DNA from: Spirochaetota bacterium | GTDB lineage: Bacteria; Spirochaetota; UBA4802; UBA5368 | NCBI GenBank assembly: GCA_025457965.1 | Contig: JALOTJ010000010.1 | Location: 1-44,305 of the forward strand | Length of the DNA stretch: 44,305 nucleotides | Direction: 5' to 3' | Shown here: positions 1 to 7,783 of the stretch, piece by piece | Numbering within the stretch: the stretch's first letter is position 1 | Layout of the letters: each line of letters begins with the position of its first letter | The notes under the pieces: generated by a model | What the model saw: the letters and a program-made list of their open reading frames with translations, nothing else | Told to the model about the DNA's origin: nothing | Database searches by the model: none | Program-made: the position numbers and the translations under genes

Positions 1-100
1 GCACCCCTTGCACGCTGGTTTCAAGGCACGAATCAACACAAATCCCCACTTATCCCCACAAGAGCACCACAATGTGACATAATTGTCAAGAAAAAAAATA

Positions 101-115
101 TATACCGGGGGTATA
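101..115. promoter_or_regulatory. Short palindrome TATACC-GGG-GGTATA, possible operator
   Basis: 6-bp inverted repeat with GGG spacer in AT-rich intergenic DNA at the window edge. Confidence 0.3.
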
Positions 116-176
116 CAGGCGTTTTTTTAAACATTCAATGGGCGTGAAGGGGAAAACCGGGTCCGCACCCGAGGAA

Positions 177-749
177 TCAGAACTTTTCGTTGATGAATAT
201 CCAGGGGACCACATTGGCCCAGAGGGCAATGGCAGTCACCTCGCCCTGGTTGGTCATTCGGTGGCGTTTGTAACTCTCGAAACTTATACTGTCACCGGGC
301 TGGATAACGTAGTTGTTGTCTTCGATCTCGATTGAGAGCTCACCCTTCAGCAAATAACCGCACTCCAGCCCTTCATGCTCGTACATGCGCTCGCCCGAGG
401 AGCTTCCGGGAGGAAACTCGATGATGATGACCTCCATATCCTGCGCCCCGGGCGTAAGCAGGCTGTAGCGCACGTTGCCCTCGGTGATGATCTTCTTGTG
501 GGTGCCCTTTTTAATGATCGGAGAGGCGGGGTTTTTCGAATCGTACTCGAAGAGGAGGCCTATGGGGATTTCGAAGACATCGGCGATGGACTTGAGAGTG
601 GAAAGCGACGGATTGGCCTTCCCCCGTTCGATCTGGCTTATCAGGCTCGGGGTCGCATGAATCATGTCCGCCAGCTTTTTGAGGGTGATCTCGTTCTTCT
701 TGCGGTAATGCTGTATTTTTTTCCCGATATTGAGTACGAGTTCGTCCAT
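177..749 (-). CDS. XRE-family transcriptional regulator with C-terminal cupin domain
   Basis: N-terminal HTH (KKLADMIHATPSLISQIERGKANPSLSTLKSIADVF) plus cupin (GYLLKGELSIEIEDNNYVIQPGDSISFESYKRHR). Confidence 0.9.
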   Translation of the reverse strand: MDELVLNIGKKIQHYRKKNEITLKKLADMIHATPSLISQIERGKANPSLSTLKSIADVFEIPIGLLFEYDSKNPASPIIKKGTHKKIITEGNVRYSLLTPGAQDMEVIIIEFPPGSSSGERMYEHEGLECGYLLKGELSIEIEDNNYVIQPGDSISFESYKRHRMTNQGEVTAIALWANVVPWIFINEKF

Positions 750-1032
750 TAAACCTCTTTAACCCTGTTGATCATGATCCGCCTTCCCGCGGCGCCGCCT
801 GCCGGAACCCGGTCGACAGTGGTGCATCCGACTTAAAATACGGAATTATTCATAGCATAAATTATCAAATTTAAGTACATTTTTTTGTATTCTAACAAAG
901 GGTGTTGAAATTTCAATAAAAAAATGAACACCGCGACGAAACGGGTCGATGCGGATATGGCATGAAGGATGTTTTATCCGCCGGTATTTTTTTCTTGACG
1001 GTGTCCTCCGTGCTTATTAGGTGTACGTATAG

Positions 1033-1103
1033 GCGGGTGTAATTCAGTGGTAGAATTTCAGCCTTCCAAGCTGATAGCGTGGGTTCGATTCCCATCACCC
1101 GCT
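1033..1103 (+). tRNA. tRNA-Gly(TCC)
   Basis: Acceptor GCGGGTG/CACCCGC, anticodon loop CTTCCAA, T-arm GGGTTCGATTCCC. Confidence 0.93.
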
Positions 1104-1106
1104 CAT

Positions 1107-1139
1107 AAAAGAACCCCGGCAGTCCCGGGGTTCTTTTAT
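1107..1139. terminator. Bidirectional intrinsic terminator
   Basis: AAAAGAACCCCGG-CAGT-CCCGGGGTTCTTTT hairpin directly after tRNA-Gly, facing the 3' end of the acylase gene. Confidence 0.85.
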
Positions 1140-1205
1140 TGCCACTCCCAACCGCTCCCCGGATATGGGGGTTCGGCCCGAAAAGCGGTGCATCGGCCGG
1201 CCGGT

Positions 1206-3800
1206 CTACGGCTTGAGCACCAGCGTATACTTGGCGGCCTTATCCACCTGCGGCCTGGTCCAGAGCATGGGCCGGTACGCCCCCTTGCGCCACGAATCGA
1301 TCATATCACCGTACCACGGGCTTTTCGGGTGCCCGCTCTGGCCGGTCGAGTTGATGCTTACGTTCCCGCCGAAGTCGCCCATGTCGACTATCATGCGCAT
1401 GGAGGGGATCATCACCACGGAAAAATCACCCGTGCCTGCGTCCCACATGTTGTTGTTCACGCACTCGGTCGAGCCGCCGACCGGCACGGGACCCCGGTTG
1501 ACCATTTTTTCGAGCAATCCGATTTTACTGGCGCCCAGGGGGGTGCTGACGAACGTGGCCCTGTGCAGATCGCTCCATCTCCACTTCGCTCGGTTTTTCC
1601 CGAGGGCGGCGACGGCGGCCTCGTACCCCTCCCTGAACGAGCGGACGAGCACCTCGTCTCTCGTCTCGATTTTATTTTTGGTCGTGGAATCGTCCCACCA
1701 CGCGTCATCCGGATTCGCGAGCAGAAGCTTCATGGCCCACATCTCCTTGTCGGCGGCGTCCGACTTCGCGACGTCTCCCAGCTTGTCCTGAAAGACCAGG
1801 CCGGTCAGCCTCTTCCAGAACATGGCATACAGCACGGCCTGCGGGCTCTCCTCGCCGAAACGCCGGTCCCATTGCATCAGCCAGTCCCTTGCCGCGGCTA
1901 GATCGCCGTTGCTCAATTCCAGCTTCTTGATATAGGGAAGCACCTCGGCAGCGCTCAGGTTCACGTCATCATTCTGCATGGCCCGGTACGTGGCCGGGGT
2001 ATGCGGGGCGCTCTGCCGCAGCATTTCATTGATTCGCTGGGCTCGATATCCGTAAACCCACTTGTTATACCTGCTGCCGAAGTTCGCGTTTACCGCGCCG
2101 CCCAGGCGCGCATTGAGGGCGGCGTAGTATTCCGGCGGGGCCACCTCCTGGTTCGCGGCGACCATGAATCCCCGCGCCGGATTGAACGCCCGCGGCAGGA
2201 GGTCGTAGGGTATGTATCCCTTCCATTCATATTCGGAACCCCAGCCCGGCGTGGGGACCTGGCCGGCTAGGCCAGCGGGGCGTATGGGTATTCTGCCGGG
2301 CATCTGGAAACCGATGTTGCCCTTCGTATCGGCGTACACGATGCTCTGCGAGGGGGCGTCCCAGTCCTTCAGCGCGGCGCGAAATTCGTTCCAGTTCCTC
2401 GCTTTATTGAGGCCGATGATGGCAAGCGCGATCCGACCGGGCTCGAGCGCGGTCCATTTAAGCGCGCGCGGGTCCTCGTTATTGAATCCGGCAAGCGTGC
2501 CGGTTTCGGGGTCGTACCTGTTGTCGTTGATGATCGGGCCCAGGTGCGTTACACGCACGGTGATCTCGATGGAAGGCTTTCCGTTGCCGAACACGATGCT
2601 TTCCTTTCGAACGGTCATATCGCGCCACGCGCCGTTCCACCGGTACTGCAGCGGGTTTTTAGGGTTAACCTTTATCATGTACTGGTCGTTGACGTCGGGA
2701 TAGACATTGGTGGTGCCCCAGGAGATGTCGGCGTTGTGGCCGATGACTACGCCCGGGTTGGTCGAAAAGGTGAATCCCTGAACGTCAAAGGGACGCCCCG
2801 TACCGTCGTCCGCGGCGTGGAGGGCCACCTCATACCATATTGAAGGCATCTGGATACCGAGGTGTGGATCGTTTGCCAGGAGGGCCCGGCCGCTCTTCGT
2901 CATCTTTCCCGTGGCTACCCAGCTGTTGCTTCCCACGCCGTCATGACCGCCGCCCATCCAGCTGAAGTCCGGAGCACCGTCATCCGAAATCGGTATGCCG
3001 GCGGCATGCGCCGAAGAAAAGTGCTTTTCGCCCTTGAGATGCGTCGCGACCGTTCCGCCGAACAGGGCTTTAATATCTTCCCCGGTCAGGGTGGTAGGTT
3101 TTTCCGTGACCGGCCAGGGCGGTATCAACCACATTTCCGCCATCTTCGCCCCGAGTTTTTCGTAAAGCCGTGTGCGCAATATCTCCGGATCCCGCCGGAG
3201 ACCGAGGTCCCATGCCATAATTTTCGAAAACATCAGCGAATCGATCGGCGTCCACGGCTTTATGGTGAATTTCACCCCGGTCAGCCCCAGCAGGGCGTAA
3301 TTAACCGAAAGTTTTCGCGGGCTTTTACCCGCTATGTACGCATTGACGCCGGCGGCGAACGCGTCCAGCGGCGCGCGCTCGGCGGGCGTATAGCTTTCGT
3401 ATTCACGTTTACAGACCCCGTAAAGGCCGAGGGAACGAAGATAGATATCGGACGAGACCAGGGCGGACTTTTTGCCCGTAAGCTCTTCTATCCTGCCGGC
3501 GCAGGTTTTACGGTAAAATTCCATCTGCCACCAGCGGTCCTGCGCCTGTACGTAGCCCTGCGCGAAGGAAACATCATGCATGTTTTTCGCGTAGATGTGC
3601 GGTACGCCGTGCGAGTCCCTGAGAATCTCCACCCGGTCTTTAAGGCCCTTCACCGAGAACTCGCCGTCGATCTGTGGAAGCGGCGCGCGTGCGATGATCT
3701 GATAATAGATAAATCCGCCGCCGAAGAGCAGCACGAAGACCGCAAGAAGGGCCAGACCTGTGATTTTTACCACTTTGCCGAATGAACCCTGGAGCTTCAC
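1206..3800 (-). CDS. Penicillin acylase family protein (Ntn-hydrolase)
   Basis: VEILRDSHGVPHIYAKNMHDVSFAQGYVQAQDRWWQMEFYR and nucleophile region GSNSWVATGKMTKSGRALLANDPHLG; N-terminal TM/signal. Confidence 0.93.
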   Translation of the reverse strand: MKLQGSFGKVVKITGLALLAVFVLLFGGGFIYYQIIARAPLPQIDGEFSVKGLKDRVEILRDSHGVPHIYAKNMHDVSFAQGYVQAQDRWWQMEFYRKTCAGRIEELTGKKSALVSSDIYLRSLGLYGVCKREYESYTPAERAPLDAFAAGVNAYIAGKSPRKLSVNYALLGLTGVKFTIKPWTPIDSLMFSKIMAWDLGLRRDPEILRTRLYEKLGAKMAEMWLIPPWPVTEKPTTLTGEDIKALFGGTVATHLKGEKHFSSAHAAGIPISDDGAPDFSWMGGGHDGVGSNSWVATGKMTKSGRALLANDPHLGIQMPSIWYEVALHAADDGTGRPFDVQGFTFSTNPGVVIGHNADISWGTTNVYPDVNDQYMIKVNPKNPLQYRWNGAWRDMTVRKESIVFGNGKPSIEITVRVTHLGPIINDNRYDPETGTLAGFNNEDPRALKWTALEPGRIALAIIGLNKARNWNEFRAALKDWDAPSQSIVYADTKGNIGFQMPGRIPIRPAGLAGQVPTPGWGSEYEWKGYIPYDLLPRAFNPARGFMVAANQEVAPPEYYAALNARLGGAVNANFGSRYNKWVYGYRAQRINEMLRQSAPHTPATYRAMQNDDVNLSAAEVLPYIKKLELSNGDLAAARDWLMQWDRRFGEESPQAVLYAMFWKRLTGLVFQDKLGDVAKSDAADKEMWAMKLLLANPDDAWWDDSTTKNKIETRDEVLVRSFREGYEAAVAALGKNRAKWRWSDLHRATFVSTPLGASKIGLLEKMVNRGPVPVGGSTECVNNNMWDAGTGDFSVVMIPSMRMIVDMGDFGGNVSINSTGQSGHPKSPWYGDMIDSWRKGAYRPMLWTRPQVDKAAKYTLVLKP

Positions 3801-3918
3801 GAAGACCTCCTATGATACGGAATGTTTATATTTTCTACACACTATAACGCCCGGGCTGTATTGTCAAGAGCGGGATGGGGGGCACGGGAGCGCACGTACA
3901 TACGGCATCGAGACGCAC

Positions 3919-3956
3919 CATGCATAGAGACGCACGGCCGTGCGTCTCTATGCATG
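3919..3956. repeat. Perfect 38-bp palindrome, REP-like
   Basis: CATGCATAGAGACGCACGG | CCGTGCGTCTCTATGCATG, 19-bp arms with no loop; preceded by a further GAGACGCAC direct copy at 3910-3918. Confidence 0.9.
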
Positions 3957-3993
3957 ACGATGACGACTACGATGACGATGACGACGATGATAT
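3957..3993. repeat. GATGAC/GACGAT microsatellite-like tract
   Basis: acgatgacgactacgatgacgatgacgacgatgatatc; reads as poly-Ser on the minus strand in the ancestral transposase frame. Confidence 0.85.
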
Positions 3994-4533
3994 CGCCGGT
4001 CCGGTATTACGTCTGTCCAGGCCCCATCACGATGGATTCAGCGCGATATACCGTCGTATCCTGTTCAATTCGTCGGCGTTACGGAGTATATGGTCATGAA
4101 ATCGGGGCTGCCATCCAAGCCATGGATGCCCGGCCGAACGGATTGCAATGGTTGCGGACGATTTAAAACCCGCCACGAACGACGATACGGACCTGGGTGA
4201 TCGACGGGGCATTGGTGGTTTTTCATAATCGGATGGGTTCGACGGGGGGACATCATCACCATTGTCATAGATCACGATAACGGCATGGATATGGTCGGGC
4301 ATGATACAATATATTTCGCATGTTAATTCGCTGCGCAATTTAAACGATCTTTACCATTCATATCGCACCAATTCACCGATCCCGGATAGACGCATTTCCC
4401 CTTTGCATACCACTCCAAAAGCCCTGGCGCGGTTTTTAGAACACAGCGTTATGAAATAATATCCCTTCCGGGAATAGTCCCACCCCGGAAGCCGGGCTGA
4501 TTCAACACGATATCGATTCTTGTAAAGCGTCAT
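3967..4533 (-). pseudogene. REP-associated tyrosine transposase (RAYT, Y1/HUH family) with two in-frame nonsense codons
   Basis: LPGWDYSRKGYYFITLCSKNRARAFG...GELVRYEW-*(TAA 4351-4353)-RSFKLRSELTCEIYCIMPDHIHAVIVI...NRIRRYIALNPS-*(TGA 4027-4029)-WGLDRRN; all parts in the same frame; SD GGAGGG before ATG at 4533. Confidence 0.85.
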
Positions 4534-4681
4534 TTTCCCTCCGGTTTTCACGTACCGACATCCCGTATAACTAATACGTTTGGAACCAGGGAAAAGTTAA
4601 AAGATTTCTAATAGCAAAGGGGAAATTGATAATCTGCAATATGTGGACCGAACCAAGACGGCCACACCACACCAGGCGTGG

Positions 4682-4701
4682 AAACGCATCGCCGTGCGTC
4701 T
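4682..4701. repeat. Imperfect palindrome related to the 3919-3956 repeat
   Basis: AAACGCATCG|CCGTGCGTCT shares the exact 10-mer CCGTGCGTCT with 3938-3947; arms pair at 7 of 10 positions. Confidence 0.5.
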
Positions 4702-4722
4702 GCCGGATACGTCACCATGCAA

Positions 4723-6219
4723 TCACATCCCGGCTCTTTCGCTCGGCGCAAGCCTCCTCCACACAAAATACACCGGCAGCCCCAGCAGCACGATTCCCAG
4801 CCCGGGCCAGGTATACAGCGGCTTGTAAATGAGCAGGTCCACGGCGATCGCGCCGAGCGCCAGGATATAGAGCGCCTGAACAACGGGGTAGCCGAAGGCC
4901 CGGTAGGGGCGCTCGGCATCGGGCATTTTTTTCCTCAGTACGAATACGCCGCCCACCGTAATCATGTAGAATACCAGCACCACGAAGATGACGTAGTCGA
5001 GCAGGTCACCGTAGCTGCCGCTGAGACAGAGAACGCATGCCCAGACCGCCTGCATTACGAGCGCCGCGGCCGGTACGGCCTTCTTGTTAAGAGATCCCGC
5101 CTTTTTAAAGAAGAGGCCGTCGCGGGCCATCGCGTAATAGACGCGCGCGCCGGCGAGGATGAGCCCGTTGTTACAGCCGAAGGTCGAAATCATCACGAGC
5201 ACCGCCATGACGGCGGCCGCCGAGTCGCCAAGCCCCGTGGACGCGGCCGCGGTCGCCACGCGATCGTTCGCGGCAAACTGGATGCCCTGCCCCGCGACGT
5301 CAGCAGCCCCGGGCACACCGTCGAGCGGCAGCACCATGAGGTAGGCGATATTGGCAAGCATGTACAGCACGATGACGACGCCGGTGCCCATCAGCAGACT
5401 GAGCGGAATGGTTCTCCGGGGATTCTTAACCTCGGCGGCGGTGAAGGTGATGTTGTTCCAGGCATCGCTCGAGAAGATGGCGCCCACCATCGAAATACCG
5501 ATCGCGGCCAGGAGCGCCGTTCCCGAAAGCGCCTCGATCGAGATGATTTCCCCGTCCAGGACGCGCACCATGTGGGCGTCCCAGAATATGGCCATGTTCC
5601 GCGCGGCCACATCAGGGTCGCTGCCGATGAATATTCCGAGTACGATAAGCCCGACGAGGGCAACGACCTTCGCCAGCGTGAAGACGTCCTGCACGATCTT
5701 GCCCCCGCGGATGCCCCGCGTGTTCATATACGTAAGGAGCAGGATGCTCGCGATCGCCACGCACTGCGCGGCCGACACGCTGAAACCGCCTAAGCGGATA
5801 AGCTTCACCCCCTCGCCGAGCGAGGGAATGACCACCGCCGTGAACTTGGCGAAGGCCATGCCGACCGCCGATATGGTCCCTGCCTGGATCACCATGAAAA
5901 GCGACCAGCCGTAGAGAAATGCCACCAGCGGATTGTAGGCCTCGCGGATGAACACGTACTGCCCTCCAGCCCAGGGCATGAGCCCGACCAGTTCCCCGAA
6001 GCTGAGCGCGCCGACGACGGTGATGAGCCCGGCGATGAGCCAGACAAGGAGGAGATATGCAGGCGAGCCCACGTTGCGCGCGATGTCGGCGCTCACGATG
6101 AAAATGCCCGATCCGATCATCGAACCCATGACCAGGAGGGTGGCATCGAACAGCCTGAGTTCGCGCCTGAATTCCACGCCGCCGTTTTTCGCCTCGCCGG
6201 TTGCCTGTGCCGCCTTCAT
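4723..6219 (-). CDS. APC-family amino acid permease
   Basis: About 12 hydrophobic segments; N-terminal LRLFDATLLVMGSMIGSGIFIVSADIARNVGSPAYLLLVWLIAGLITVVGALSFGEL. Confidence 0.93.
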   Translation of the reverse strand: MKAAQATGEAKNGGVEFRRELRLFDATLLVMGSMIGSGIFIVSADIARNVGSPAYLLLVWLIAGLITVVGALSFGELVGLMPWAGGQYVFIREAYNPLVAFLYGWSLFMVIQAGTISAVGMAFAKFTAVVIPSLGEGVKLIRLGGFSVSAAQCVAIASILLLTYMNTRGIRGGKIVQDVFTLAKVVALVGLIVLGIFIGSDPDVAARNMAIFWDAHMVRVLDGEIISIEALSGTALLAAIGISMVGAIFSSDAWNNITFTAAEVKNPRRTIPLSLLMGTGVVIVLYMLANIAYLMVLPLDGVPGAADVAGQGIQFAANDRVATAAASTGLGDSAAAVMAVLVMISTFGCNNGLILAGARVYYAMARDGLFFKKAGSLNKKAVPAAALVMQAVWACVLCLSGSYGDLLDYVIFVVLVFYMITVGGVFVLRKKMPDAERPYRAFGYPVVQALYILALGAIAVDLLIYKPLYTWPGLGIVLLGLPVYFVWRRLAPSERAGM

Positions 6220-6285
6220 ACGCCCTCCATGTATAAACGGACCGCCCCTGAAGACGGACCTTCATCCGCTCTGAAGGCGGCGCTC

Positions 6286-7092
6286 CTATCGCGACAGGAG
6301 GCCCGCGTCCAGGACGAATTGCGCGCCGGTGACGTAGCGCGCCTTTTCGCTCGCCAGGTACACGACCATGTGCGCCACGTCTTCGGGTTCGACCCATGGC
6401 ACGGGGAGGAGATTCCCGGCCGAGCGTTCGGCGATTTCGATCGGCGTCGCGCCTTCCAGGAATGCGAGCCCGTCGTTCATCGGTGTATTGACGCCGGTCG
6501 GATGTATGCTCACGACGCGGACGTTGTGGGGAGCGAGCTCGATTGCCCACGACTTGGTGAGACCGATCATGCCCCACTTGGACGCGGCGTAGTGCGAGAG
6601 CCTGTTACCGCCGCGCAGTCCCATCACCGACGAGTTGTTGATGATGACGCCCGAACGCGCCCGTATCATGTGCGGGATGACGCGACGCGCCACGAGCCAC
6701 GATCCTTTAAGGTTGATGTCGATCATGGCGTCCCATTCGAGCTCGGTCATCTCGTGCACCGGCGCGTAGGCGCAGATGCCGGCGTTGTTGAAGAGGATGT
6801 CGATCTTCCCGAATACCTCGATCGTCGTCCCGACCGCTGAGGCGATCGCCGGGTCGTCGCGGACGTCCCCGGCGAACACGAGGGCTTTGCGGCCGAGCGA
6901 TTCGACCTCCTTCTTCAGCGACTCGAGCTCTTCGCCCGTACCGAACTCGTAGGCGGGATACTCTATTTTCTTCGCTACATCGTAACCGACGATGTCGGCT
7001 CCCTCGCGCGCGAGCGCGAGCGCGGCCGCGCGCCCCTGCCCGTGCGCGGCCCCGGTTATGAAAGCGACCCTGTTTTCAACGTCCCCCGCCAT
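6286..7092 (-). CDS. SDR-family oxidoreductase, mycofactocin-coupled-like subfamily
   Basis: FITGAAHGQGRAAALALAREGADIVGYD, NNAGI, YAASK, SIHPTGVNTPM; insertion YPAYEFGTGEELESLKKEVESLGR. Start set at ATG 7092 (MAGDVENR). Confidence 0.9.
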   Translation of the reverse strand: MAGDVENRVAFITGAAHGQGRAAALALAREGADIVGYDVAKKIEYPAYEFGTGEELESLKKEVESLGRKALVFAGDVRDDPAIASAVGTTIEVFGKIDILFNNAGICAYAPVHEMTELEWDAMIDINLKGSWLVARRVIPHMIRARSGVIINNSSVMGLRGGNRLSHYAASKWGMIGLTKSWAIELAPHNVRVVSIHPTGVNTPMNDGLAFLEGATPIEIAERSAGNLLPVPWVEPEDVAHMVVYLASEKARYVTGAQFVLDAGLLSR

Positions 7093-7093
7093 T

Positions 7094-7645
7094 TCAGTCC
7101 TCCCTGTCGTGTTTGCCCCGGTAGGGGTACAGCACCTCGTCGAGCGGCACCTTCGCAACCGTGTTAAACAGGTTCGTGGCGTACATTATGCCCGCAAAGG
7201 CGACGATGAGCACTATCTGCTCCTGCGTAAATTTCTCTTTGAGCCCGGCATAAATGTCGCCGGTAATCGCATGCGGATCCACCGCGATCTGCCGGCCCAG
7301 CTCCATCAGAAGGCGCTCCACATCACTCAGATTCGGATTGTCCGGGTCCTCGCCGCTGTCCACCAGTATTTTGCGGAAAAAGAGCGAACAGATAAGGCAG
7401 TTGTTGCCGTTCGAGATTGTGTACGAAAAGAGCGAAAGCGCCCTCTCCCCGATAAAGGGTACGATGAGGTCCCTGAGCGTGTACCACTCCATGTAGGCAT
7501 TGAAGGCCGGCACCGAATGCAGGAGGGTGCGCTTCATATTGGTGATGCGCCCGTGGCGGGCGATCTGGTCGTCGTACTCGCGGCGGACCTCCTCGCTCGA
7601 GGTTTCATAATCGGTCATCGATATATAGCTCACGGTATGCTCCAT
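7094..7645 (-). CDS. Carboxymuconolactone decarboxylase / AhpD-like protein
   Basis: ISNGNNCLICSLFFRKIL (CxxC in an AhpD-like context), all-helical 183 aa; stop adjoins the SDR start. Confidence 0.65.
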   Translation of the reverse strand: MEHTVSYISMTDYETSSEEVRREYDDQIARHGRITNMKRTLLHSVPAFNAYMEWYTLRDLIVPFIGERALSLFSYTISNGNNCLICSLFFRKILVDSGEDPDNPNLSDVERLLMELGRQIAVDPHAITGDIYAGLKEKFTQEQIVLIVAFAGIMYATNLFNTVAKVPLDEVLYPYRGKHDRED

Positions 7646-7783
7646 GCCGCGGGTGATTTCGATACGCGCAGGGTTTTCGTTATCATCCGGCCCGCGGGAT
7701 GTCCAGTCATTTAACTAATTACTCATCCTCTCCAGTCATAAGTTGTTTGACGACGGGTCAAGACGCCTGTACCCTGCCTGCTC

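Noticed and set aside
35-60. DnaA-box-like 'TTATCCCCACA' near the left edge
   Set aside because: Carries a 2-bp insertion relative to TTATCCACA, is isolated, and no dnaA/dnaN/gyr genes are present.
1047-1901. 284-aa plus-strand ORF starting inside tRNA-Gly
   Set aside because: Overlaps a tRNA and a terminator and is antisense to the penicillin acylase gene.
4678-5793. 371-aa plus-strand ORF
   Set aside because: Antisense to the APC permease; His/Arg-rich, no family motif.
5612-6577. 321-aa minus-strand ORF overlapping permease and SDR genes
   Set aside because: Out-of-frame overlap of two supported genes; low-complexity Arg-rich translation.
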